DNA of 64,000 nt, taken from NCBI RefSeq assembly GCF_018873765.1, contig NC_057924.1, positions 5,456,001 to 5,520,000 of the forward strand. Direction: 5' to 3'. A model generated the notes under the pieces. It was not told the origin of the DNA. It saw only the letters and a list, made by a program, of their open reading frames with translations, and made no database searches. The stretch is from Telopea speciosissima (Eukaryota; Streptophyta; Magnoliopsida; Proteales; Proteaceae). The position numbers were made by a program, and so were the translations under genes. Positions 47,960 through 58,400 of the stretch are shown piece by piece (the stretch's first letter is position 1; each line of letters opens with the position of its first letter).

Positions 47960-48551
47960 CAGTGTCTCTCATTCTTGTGCATTCTCTCTCTATTAGATCA
48001 TTTTATGCCCTAAAGGATGCAAAGAGGATTTTATCCTCAACGGCTCAACATGATCGAATTGTAAAACCAAATCTTAAGAGTGGATCGAGTTTCTCTCTAT
48101 CCACGGTGAATGCGATTTCATTCACCCAAGGCCGGGAGAAGGTTCTGAACCCTAAAATGGTGGGTAAACCATCCTCTATGGATGGAGGAAAACTGTCCAA
48201 AAAAGAATAGTAAAAACAAATCAATTAAAAGTCTACTTCCCACATTACTCTATCCAGGCAAAAAGAAAAATCCATCGCCACTATTAGAAAAGACTAAAGC
48301 GAATGGTATATGGTTTAATTTCATACAACTAAAAACTGTGGTTAACACTTCAAAATAAAATGGCAGTCGGTGATCAAACAACGAGCAAAGCACCTGTGTA
48401 TCTCATATCTACTGCATAATATGTACCATGTAGAAGTTGAAACTGTTCAAGAAGATCGAGCCGAGGCATCATTTTCAAAATTTCGGCTCGTGTATGTACG
48501 TCAGGAAAACAGAAACCACGCTAATCTGTCCAGAAATTTCTACTGTATGGT

Positions 48552-49808
48552 TTAACTCTGAGGCTCGTTCTCGCCTCCCTGCGACAAGCAGAAACCAATA
48601 TAAATAACAATTAATGAACAAATATACCAGTAGACGAGCAATTTCTAAGCACATACTTAGAAAACATAATTAGATCATTGCAACCATCTTGTCTAGAAGT
48701 CTTGCCTTCGAAATTTGCTGGTATGATCAAGAAGAGAAGCAATTAATTTCAACTTAATTTCCAAACTATTAAACATGCTTAGAAATTAAAGACCCGATCT
48801 CAGGTAAGAAATGAAACATACTTTGATACAGAGCAGGAAATCTGTGCAAATGCTCACCCCCTCGGTATGGACCTCAGAAATAAACCTCAGACTCGTCATC
48901 CTTCGCTCCGTCTCCACCGCCATTCTGACAATGCATAAATTTTTAGAACTCTAACCGGAAATAGGGCGAAAAGAGAGGGGGGAGGGGAGAATGGTGTGGA
49001 AAGGGGGAAATCAATAAATTACTGCTTTCTGATTATATGATTCTAGAGCCTTCTCATAATCGGTTTTTCTCTTAGCAGCTGTGGCGACGTATGAAGCCTT
49101 CTCCAGACAATAGAAATAGTAGTCTCAGAAGCTAATAGCGCAAATATGTCTATAACGTACACAGTTATAGAAGCGACTGTAATTATTTTCCCATTTATGC
49201 GAAATATTCTGCATGAACTCTGAATCTGAAGTTCAAGACTACTTATTCGTTTATAACTAAGAGAATTGGTAATTCTTTGGATTTCTCGCCCGAATTTTAC
49301 ACGTTCTTACATTTCTCAGATCGGTGAGAGAACTTACAGAAACAGACAATGATTTCCATTTATCTCCACCGGCTTTCCCAACCTGAATTTAACAGATCTC
49401 AGAAACTAAATCAAGTGAACAACAGAACCGGGAAGAAGTACCGAAACTTGCATCGAAATTGTATTTAAACAAAATAGTATTATAGAGTTTCAGTACTGAC
49501 AGCAGAAATGAATCTGTTAGCAGGAAAGTTCTCTTTGTACATCTTCCTAAACTCCTCTCTGTAATTCGCATCAACACGGAGATCAACAAAAGGAAAATCT
49601 GTCTAAGTTGAAAATAAAATGTAGATCCGATGGATCTCTTCGTTAAAATATCAGTCGTATTCTCTGGCCAAAGAAAAACGAACATGAAAATGAAGAACGC
49701 TCCAACTTGTCTTCTTTTCGGAGCATCAGAATCTTTCTTCATTGATTTCTCTTTCTTCACATAAGCATTTGTGTTAAGTTTCTTCACAATTCTAGAGAAA
49801 TTGATCAT
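48552..49808 (-). CDS. HMGB-type (high mobility group box) chromatin protein, about 6 exons, 5' end uncertain
   Basis: HMGB proteins bind and bend DNA through one HMG box. Exons in transcript order: 49684-49808, 49501-49558, 49338-49382, 49023-49100, 48886-48924, 48552-48578 (TAA); 372 bases, in phase, 123 aa. A basic N-terminal part (KKEKSMKKDSDAPKRRQ) is followed by the box: VGAFFIF, EEFRKMYKENFPANRF, VGKAGGDKWKSLS, KASYVATAAKRKTDYEKAL, then a short acidic tail (DGAKDDESEGGENEPQS). Compared with usual plant HMGBs (140-180 aa) it is short, the KRP of the box start is replaced by KRRQ, and one or two residues are missing after WKSLS. The start at 49808 (MINFSRIV) is the first in-frame ATG. 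Alternatively an upstream exon (about 49870-49970) splices into CTCTAG/A, but it has no in-frame ATG. The first donor, AT/GTTCGT, is weak. It may be a drifting or partly broken gene. Confidence 0.65.
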
Positions 49809-49869
49809 TATGAAGAGCACATTACAAACAAAAAAAGTCGAAAGTGGACAAACATGAAAGCAGTAAAAT

Positions 49870-49990
49870 AGATTTAACAGAAATTTACTTCGCTTCAGGT
49901 TTTTGGTGAGCAATCGAAGTGATCGCAGGTTTCTTGTGAGCAATCGAAGTAATCGCGAGCGGAAGGAATTTTAGAGAGAGTTCGTCTCAT
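49870..49990 (-). other. Possible upstream exon or leader of the HMGB-like gene, with 30-bp tandem duplication
   Basis: On the minus strand, GCGATTACTTCGATTGCTCA is repeated 30 bp later as GCGATCACTTCGATTGCTCA. One frame of it (AHKKPAITSIAHQKPEA) would splice in phase through AA/GTAAAT to the CTCTAG acceptor before IVKKLN. It has a stop and no ATG upstream in that frame, so it is more likely a 5' leader or a damaged first exon. Confidence 0.35.
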
Positions 49991-49999
49991 GGCGTCTTT

Positions 50000-50565
50000 G
50001 CACGATGACTAGATGAGTACAGAAAGAGAGGCAAAATACAAACTGGGGAGACGATAAAAGAGAGTTAAGAATGAGTTACGGATCCCAGGAGCGGAAGGAA
50101 TTTATAGATAGTTCCGATAGAATTTCGATTTTCTGGCGGGAAAGAATATTTTCGTTTATCCTCTTAAGGACATTTATGGATCAATAATATACAGTCACGT
50201 TTCGTTCACCTTATGCTTTCTGTTTTACGGAGAAAATTTCCACATCATATGCTCATTCAGAAACCTCCACCCATATTAACCAAGGGTATTTTGGGATAGG
50301 GGTTTATGATTCCTAGGATGGTGTGGTGAATCTTCACCATGCGTGGTTCCTGCGTCTAGACACAAATCATGCTTTTGTGCGTGAGAAGATTATTCAGCCC
50401 CTAGTGAAATCGAAATCGCATCCAAATCAATGTCTCTATGTGCATTTTCATTGGCTATTGTATTGGTCAACGGCTACACGACTGGTTAACATTCTCTTGC
50501 CCACATTTGATTTTGATATTCTTTCTTAAATGATTCTGGATGGACAACCTATTTGTACGTGTCTG
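50000..50565. other. HMGB-like promoter side and dispersed repeat
   Basis: 50000-50250 is the upstream side of the HMGB-like gene. It contains a CGGAAGGAATTTTAGA / CGGAAGGAATTTATAG duplication about 130 bp apart. 50310-50510 looks like another copy of a short dispersed repeat (TGCGTCTAGACACAAATC, GCATTTTCATTGGCTATTG). No gene. Confidence 0.4.
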
Positions 50566-51052
50566 TGATACAACCCCAAAATTATATGTAGATATTACTC
50601 AACAGCAACAACAACAACAACAACAACGCATAGTTGAGCAAGAGGCTGAGGTGGCGCAAGCTGGGGAAGCTGAAGTGGCATTAGAAGCTACTAGACAAGC
50701 TGAGGTGGCATTGGAAGCTACTAAACAAAGAAGACCTCCCAGCTGGCTCAGGGATTATGTAGAGAGTTAATTTCCAATTGGGTTACACAAGTTGTGATTC
50801 TGTTGGATTAGTTGTTACAATTGAGAAGACCCTGTTACTCTCCAATTCTTGATTCCGTTACATTAGAATCTTTCATTGTACAAGCTTTAAATAGCTATTG
50901 TAAAAGGTTAGATGGGAATAACGAAATGATCAATTTCTTCTGTTCTCCTTTTCTTTTCTCTCTCTCTCTCTCTCATAATTCTAACCCTTCTATCTCCTTT
51001 GGGAGCTGAACCACTGTTCAGCTTGTTCTTATCTTCTCCTCTGTTCTCATCA
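50566..51052 (+). repeat. 5' LTR of the gypsy element
   Basis: 487 bp, TG...CA ends, containing a (CAA)n run near the start and a (TC)n run near the end. Nearly identical to 53458-53929. Confidence 0.92.
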
Positions 51053-53457
51053 CTGGTGCTTTCATTGAGATTCTTCCATGGTGAAGGTACTAGAACCCAG
51101 AGAATGGAGGATAACGTTCGTTCTCTTCTTGATTTCAAGAAGACTGCGAGACACAACTACTGTTGTTGCATCAGAGCAGTTTGGAGATCAATCAAAATCT
51201 TCAGCAATTCATGGCCACGGTAGAAACACAGCTCAATGATATCCATTTTCATCAAACTAACCAAGCCCCTCGTTCCAATACCGACATTCCACCATTGCAG
51301 CCTGCAATTTCGTCCTCTGCTCCACCGATGAAGCATATACGGCTGGATGTTCCTCGCTTTGACGGGTCGAACCCTGCAGATTGGGCCTTCAAACCTGAGC
51401 AGTTCTTCCGTTACCACAATACACTTGAGGATCAATGTCTGGTCATTGCTTCTTTCCATATGGATGGTGCTGCTTCATCTTGGTTTCAATGGATGCACAA
51501 CAACAATCTTCAAGGTTCTTGGAAATCCTTTTTGGCAGCACTTCTTCAACGATTCGGTTCGACAGCTTTCGATGATCATAGGGGTTCCTTGTCTAAGCTC
51601 CAGCAGACTAGGGATGTTGCTGCATACCAGGCCCAGTTTGAACAATTATCCAATAAAGTTAGTGGCCTTTCGGAACAATTCCTCTTAAGCTTCTTCATTT
51701 CAGGATTAAAACCAGAGCTCAGGCGTGAGTTGTTAATCTCCCAGCCTACAACCCTCCTTCAAGCCATGGCTATGGCTCGGATGCAAGAAGAAAAATACCA
51801 AGAACTTCAATCTTTATGGCCCAAATCCAATTCCTCCACAGGTCTGTTTCGATCTCCACACAACCAACCTGCTATATTACCAACACCCCCTGTCAATTTA
51901 CCAACAACCCCAGCCATTTTACCAACACCAACCATCCATCATCCTTCTCAGATTCCCATTCGCAGGTTGACTTCCGCAGAAATGCAGGCCCGTAGGGAGA
52001 AGGGGCTCTGTTTCAATTGTGATGAGAGATATACTAAGGGACATAAATGTAAGCATCGTTTTTTTTAATCGATAGCAGAGGATGATGTTGATCGGGAGCA
52101 TATGAGCATTGTAGAGGAACCGACATCGAGACATCGAAGTTAGTTTACATGCCTTGTCAGGGAAATTTGCTCCCTCTACAATAAGGTTAATGGGTACATA
52201 TGCAGATAGGCAAATACAAGTGCTGATTGATAGTGGGAGCACCCACAATTTTGTACAAGCGCGGGTGGCACAACTACTGCAATTGCATATTGTTCCTATT
52301 AGAGAATTCAAGGTGCTGATAGGTAATGGTGATTACCTCCTTTGTTCAAAGAAATGCAAGCCAATTTCCTTACAATTGCAAGGCCATACTTTCACCATTG
52401 AGTTATACTTGTTACCAATTGAAGGAGCCGAGATAGTTCTTGGGATTCAATGGCTGGAGCAGCTGGGTCCTATCTTAACAGATTATAAGCATCTTACCAT
52501 GAATTTTGAATGGGAGGGTCGCAAAGTTCAGTTACAAGGAGAAATGGCTGTCAAGCACGACCCTGTATCTCATCATCAATTGGCTAAAATGACAGCTGCA
52601 CAAACTGTAGCTTCATTTTATCATATGAAGATGGTATCTACAGACATTAATTTCGAGACAGAGCAAGAGGGGCAGCTACCGCCCTCTGTAGCACAAATCT
52701 TGGCAGAATTTGAGGTTGTGTTCAGAGAACCAACCCAACTACCTCCTACAAGGCAGTTTGACCATCGAATACACCTACAATCTGGGGCCAACTCAGTAAA
52801 CGTTCGACCTTATAGATATCCTCAATTTCAGAAAGCGGAGATTGAAACTTTGGTGCAACAAATGCTGACCAGTGGCATAATCAGAGTGTCCCACAGCCCT
52901 TTCTCTTCTCCAGTGCTCTTGGTTAAAAAAAAAGATGGTTCATGGCGTTTTTGCATTGATTACAGGGCTCTCAATGCCATCACCATAAAGGATAAGTTTC
53001 CGATCCCTACTATAGATGAATTACTTGATGAACTCCATGGTGCTACTGTTTTTTCAAAAATTGATCTTAGATCTGGTTATCATCAAATTAGGGTTGTGGA
53101 AGAGGACATTCATAAAACCGCCTTTAGAACTCATGAAGGGCATTATGAGTTACCATCTCATTCACAAATCCATGATGTATTCCATGTTTCTCAATTAAAG
53201 CCTTATCGCGGTCCTACTCCTTCGCTTGCTGTACTGCAATTACCCCTTGTCAATTCGGCTGCTCAACCAATAGTTGTTCCGATAGCCGTTGTGGGCCAAC
53301 GACAGATTTGGCAACAGGGAAGGCTTGTACCTCAAGTCCTGGTACAGTGGGATGGGCTGTTACTGGAAGATGCCACTTGGGAATATTTCTCTGCCTTCCA
53401 GGCCTTATACCCTCATCTCAACCTTGAGGACAAGGTTTGTTTCGATGGGGTAAGGAG

Positions 53458-53929
53458 TGATACAACCCCAAAATTATATGTAGCTATTACTCAACAGCAA
53501 CAACAACAACAACGCATAGTTGAGCAAGAGGCTGAGGTGGCGCAAGCTGGGGAAGCTGAAGTGGCATTAGAAGCTACTAGACAAGCTGAGGTGGCATTGG
53601 AAGCTACTAAACAAAGAAGACCTCCTAGCTGGCTCAGGGATTATGTAGAGAGTTAATTTCCAAGTGGGTTACACAAGTTGTGATTCTGTTGGATTAGTTG
53701 TTACAATTGAGAAGACTCTGTTACTATCCAATTCTTGATTCCGTTACATTAGAGTCTTTCATTGTACAAGCTTTAAATAGCTATTGTAAAAGGTTAGATG
53801 GGAATAACGAAATGATCAATTTCTTCTGTTCTCTCTCTCTCTCTCTCTCTCGTAATTCTAACCCTTCTATCTCCTTTGGGAGTTGAACCACTGTTCAGCT
53901 TGTTCTTATCTTCTCCTCTGTTCTCATCA
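53458..53929 (+). repeat. 3' LTR of the gypsy element
   Basis: 472 bp. Differs from the 5' LTR by about eight base changes and by the lengths of the CAA and TC runs. A reading frame enters it from the internal region. Confidence 0.92.
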
Positions 53930-54015
53930 GTCTGCTTCATATACAATTAGACAATAGGTAATTTAGACACATCCCTAGCTGCCAATTTGGTTTTGCGGCT
54001 TGTTTATTTTGAATG

Positions 54016-54500
54016 CTAGGAAATTTTTTTTATAGGCAAAAAAAATTCATTCGAGCAAAAAAAGAGGAAGATTATAGGTTACAAAATCCAAAATAGAATC
54101 ATTTCTAACTCTCCAAGCCAACCGATAGGCTATTAAAACCATGCTCTGACATTTATTCTCAATCTTAAAATAGTCAAATTGTTTAGAAATATTCTTGATA
54201 TCGATCAGAAAAAGCAAACATTTCCCAAGATCACCTTCTTTGATCATGTTGGAGAAGTTTTACAATCTCCTCACAATCCGTCCAGACTGTGGTGGCGGTG
54301 AGCCCTAAACGCCTTGCCTGATGCAGTCCTTCGAGAACTTCTCTACTTCGAATTCCTATGCACTCCATGCATATCCTGAATTTAAGGATGCACAAATGCA
54401 AGATCCATCTGAGAAAATAACTGCCGCCCAATCGGCCATGCAAGAAGCAGATTAAAAACTCCCATCATAGACTATGATGCAAGATGTTCTCCGAACAAAC
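54016..54500 (-). mobile_element. 5'-truncated LINE fragment with RNase H-like domain
   Basis: A T run at 54027-54033 marks the A tail of a minus-strand insertion. Minus-strand frames (54231-54443 and 54047-54247) read IGIRSREVLEGLHQARRLGL, TVWTDCEEIVKLLQ and CQSMVLIAYRLAWRVRND, matching the end of the RNase H-like domain of plant LINEs with a frame change between them. Target duplication not resolved. Confidence 0.65.
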
Positions 54501-55443
54501 TCCTAGTAATCAGTCCATGGTATCACAGGATCATGAGCCAGTGAAATCGCTTCTGGTTTTGCGGAGCTGAGAAGATTTAGATTGTGATTCCATCTAATAT
54601 ATATTGGACATGATGCTTTGAGGATTGAGAGACTTAACATATTTGCAACAGTTAATTCTAGCAATCCAAGGAAAATTATCCTCTACAATTCCTGCCCGGT
54701 CCATTTCCCCAAGTCCCTCTAATAGGGGGTTGGATCCCACCCGGGCAGGGGGTAAGGTGGTCATTCTCTCCCCCCCCCCCCCCCAAATTAGAGGAAATTG
54801 AGGAAATGGACGAACAGGGAAATTGAAGGGATAAAGATCCGCAATCCAAATAAAGGAGCAAGTGATGACAAATACCTATAAGAAGAATGAAAAATCTGAT
54901 TTACAAAGCTGCTAGTGACATCTAAGTTGGATCTAAACGATACCAATACCAAGGCCCACAAAACCCTTCCTTTGTAGGAAAAGCCTAGCCCAAAAGAAAC
55001 TTCTCAATATCAGCAAATTCGCTTGGAAGTAGCCATATATGATAGCTCCTCGAAGAGATTTGTTTCTCCCCTTATTATTATTATTTTTTTTTTAATTTTG
55101 ATAAATTCTTTCTCCCCTTATAAATACCCGAACTAATAGCAAAAATTTAAAGGGTCCAAAGCATATCATCGCAGGCACCAAGAGGGCCTTAATTCCTTTC
55201 TCAGATCATTTTAAATCAAATAGGCAATTAAGCCCATAGAATTCATGTATAGTCTTCTCCCACATATTATTTGAGGTTAGCAAAGTCCTTTGGAAAAATT
55301 AAATCATTTTATAAAAGTAAGAGCAACATACAAACATGACCTCTCACTTCAATTAAAAGAAAATGTGATGCATTACACACAGAGAGCACACTAACTGAGT
55401 ACAACATTGTAAAAAAATTCATATCATAAGATCAACTCCAAAC
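54501..55443. other. Intergenic stretch between the LINE fragment and the FAX-like gene
   Basis: Contains a self-complementary block at about 54665-54835 (AATTCCTGCCCGGTCCATTT / ATGGACGAACAGGGAAATTG) around a C run, related to the block at 16020-16200. It also holds the 3' trailer of the FAX-like gene. No gene seen. Confidence 0.45.
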
Positions 55444-58400
55444 TCATTCAGATTTGGATGGGAAATGGTTCCCACCAGTCGCGATCTTGTACACATAAAA
55501 GCCAGTCATAAGAGCACTGCAAAAGAATGAAACAATAACTGTGCATCAAACCTTCTGAATGCTGCAAATACCCCTTACATTCAAAAGGGTTCATAAGCAG
55601 AATCAACTATGAGTAAATTTAGCATAATATCAAAGTGGCCAGCCTGCAGATGAATAACACCATTATCTCAAACATAAAGAGGGGCATGGGATAGTTTTCC
55701 AAAATGATTTGGTAATCTTTGCTAACATTGGAACAACTAAATTCTGTTTTTCATACCAATGGGGAACATCAGGACATTTGAAGAACACTCCCCAGAGATA
55801 GAAAACATCACCAATCCAAACAAAGAGAGGGGTATGGAATAGTTTTCAAAAATGATTTGGTGATTTTTGCTAACATTGGAACAACTAAATTCTGTTTTTC
55901 CTACCAATAAGGAAAATCAGGACATTTGAAGAACACTCCCCAGAGATAGAAAACATCACCAATCCAAACAGGAGAAGAAAATAATCGTACTTCTCTTTAT
56001 GTATCTATGCTTAAAATATAGTCGCACTCATTTCCATACGTTAACGATTTCAAATAGCATAGTAGACCAAAAGAAATTGGAAAATCATGGCTAACAAGGA
56101 GAATAGTTGACTAAAACACGGCGTCATACAATCCAAGTGCATGAGACATGTAAAAATCCGTTCAGATATTTGTTTTGGTTGTAAAGAGAAAACGATGCCA
56201 TAAAGTCTGAAAGCAGATTATGATTATGAGATATAGGAAATGCGCTCAGGGTAACCTGAGAAAGAATTGACACACAGTTCAAAAAGGGATAGGCATGCAT
56301 AAAGTATAAACATCTACAGGGAGCATGCAGGGCCTTGTGAAATGCATGAATTCACACCTCTACATACTAGCTGGCATGCCAATAATGCTCATGCTCACTC
56401 ATGCACAGAGATTCACAACCACATGCAGACACATTAACAAACACAGAAAAGCAAACTACTCAGATAGACCAATGCAGAAAGGAGCAAGGGTAAAATGATT
56501 AGAAGATGTAACAGAAATGTTAAGCTTACATCACCTAAGAATCCAATAATAGAAAGTTATAGGTCGACTAGCATGAGGTCCATCTCCTCAAGTACAATAC
56601 TATCTTCCTTCAAATGAATGCAACACAAACTATGTAATGTATATGATTCAAGTTTAGCTCAACAACAGTCCATAGGAGACACAAAACACACGCACCATAG
56701 ATTTGAGTAAACACTCAAGAAAAGCTTTAAGTCTTCGAATTCGGTTTACCTGATTGCAGCAACAACTCCAGCAGGCATTATCTTTGAGGTTTGGATGTAC
56801 CGCTGCCCCATGACGAATGTAAGTGTGAATGCACAACCTGTACATGGACAATTTATAAATAACTGTAGATGTAAAATGAAGAAGTAAACACTTTCAGAGT
56901 CATGCTACAAAAAACAAGGAAACCCCTCCACACTTTTATGCTTCTACCAAAATTGATACTGACTGCTGAGTTAACATAAATCACTTGGATGTACTAATAT
57001 GGTCTCTTCAAATGAAACAGAATAATTGGATCCATCTCACAAAATTACCATTTGCCAAAGATTAATACTGACAAATTAGCCATCAGAAATTCAACAACCT
57101 ACTACAAATCAGATAAATATAGGATTCTTTTCTACCAACAAAGCAGACAAGACTGTTCCCCATCCTTCTTCCAACTGATATGATAGAAAGAAATGTCAGT
57201 GACCCATATCCAAGCCATCCAAAAAAATAGAACATGCTAGAGAGCACTAAAAATTATAATCAAAATGTGCAAGTTGTCCTGAGCTCAACACTCTTTACCC
57301 AGCAAGAATAGAGATCTCAGTTTCGAACCTGGTTTCAGTCAGGCTCGAAACTGAGATGTGCCGGATCTCTTTTCGAGGTTTCGACACTGGGTTTTACCCT
57401 GGGCCTCTCAGGGTTGAAGGTTGAAACTTGGGTTTCGACCTCGACCTTGGGTTCTGTTTCGGTCAGGCCCAAAACCGAGACAACTCAGATATTTTGAACA
57501 GTTTTGACTGAGATTTAGTTCCATGTTACCCAGTTAAATTGACTAGGTTTCAAATTGAAGTGAAAAACTTCACACAGAGTACTATGTTGTTCTCCTCACA
57601 TGCAAAACTAACTCCTTATGGTTCAAAATGAGTTCCTGAGGTCAAAATCTTACATTGAATCAGTTGAGTAAAAATTTCTTATGCCTCTAGTCCATTAGAG
57701 GCAAATGATTCACATGGTTCTGTTAATCTTCCATAAGAGAAAGGCTAGATTTATGTCCAATCTGTTCAGTGAGTTGTATCTTAAATAATGAGAACAGACA
57801 TTGATGCAAGTGCACCACAACCTAAAAGGGCCAGCACAAGAGGCCAGATCAAGACAACTCAGCCTGGCCAGGCTATTCTCAGCCTTGCCGTATACCCATT
57901 TGGGCATCCAAGACCCAGCCAGCACTCCCTAAAAACTGACTGTTTAATTTGTGCCTTTCTAGTTTGTCTTTTCATGTTCCTAGGTTAATCAATGTAGTGG
58001 GTTTTACTTTCCTATGTAGTATTAATTTGTCTTTTAGTTTTCCTAGCTAAGTAGTTATTATTGCTTGGTTGTAGTTTTCAATGTTTTGGGAACAACTTTC
58101 AGTGCTTTGGAATTCTAAGAGTTTCTTTAATATTATTTTGCTGTACTCAAGACTTCCAACTCTATATAATGCAAATCCTGGCTGCTCTCAAAGGCAACCA
58201 TCGAATTTTACGGCATCCAGAACTTTGTGAAAATCCTCTCTTTGAGAACTTGTGAGAATCAAGTGTGCAACTTAGGCCTGATTTGGTATGATTTCTATTT
58301 CAATTTCAGGGGGTGATTTCTATTTCGGAAATTGTTTGGTTTGACTTTTACACCTTATTTCAGTGAAATAGAATTCAAGTGGAATAGAAATATTCATTTT

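Larger units (their letters stand above)
42659..48551. other. Intergenic region between the Derlin and HMGB-like genes
   Basis: The first ~300 bp are the Derlin leader/promoter side. The rest holds a probable solo LTR (43214-43746), foldback repeats (44010-44290, 45025-45140), a MULE (45254-45738), repeat family R2 (46850-47025), a GGATCC foldback relative (about 47805-47861) and a 25-bp tandem duplication at 47910-47959. Open frames here have no recognisable domains. Confidence 0.6.
50566..53929 (+). mobile_element. Ty3/gypsy chromovirus (Reina-like), broken, young
   Basis: LTRs at 50566-51052 and 53458-53929 begin TGATACAACC and end TTCTCATCA, and GTCTG flanks both sides (50561-50565 and 53930-53934), a 5-bp target duplication. 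Parts seen in order: 5' LTR, primer-binding region, a gag-like part with a retrotransposon-gag domain and a CCHC-like knuckle, an aspartic-protease part, part of a reverse transcriptase ([20 protein letters not shown]), the tail of an integrase ([12 protein letters not shown]) with a chromodomain-like end, a purine-rich tract, and the 3' LTR. It is much shorter than a complete element and broken, by roughly three breaks. The LTRs differ at about 8 of 460 comparable sites, implying an insertion within roughly the last one to two million years at usual plant rates. Fossil. Confidence 0.9.
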
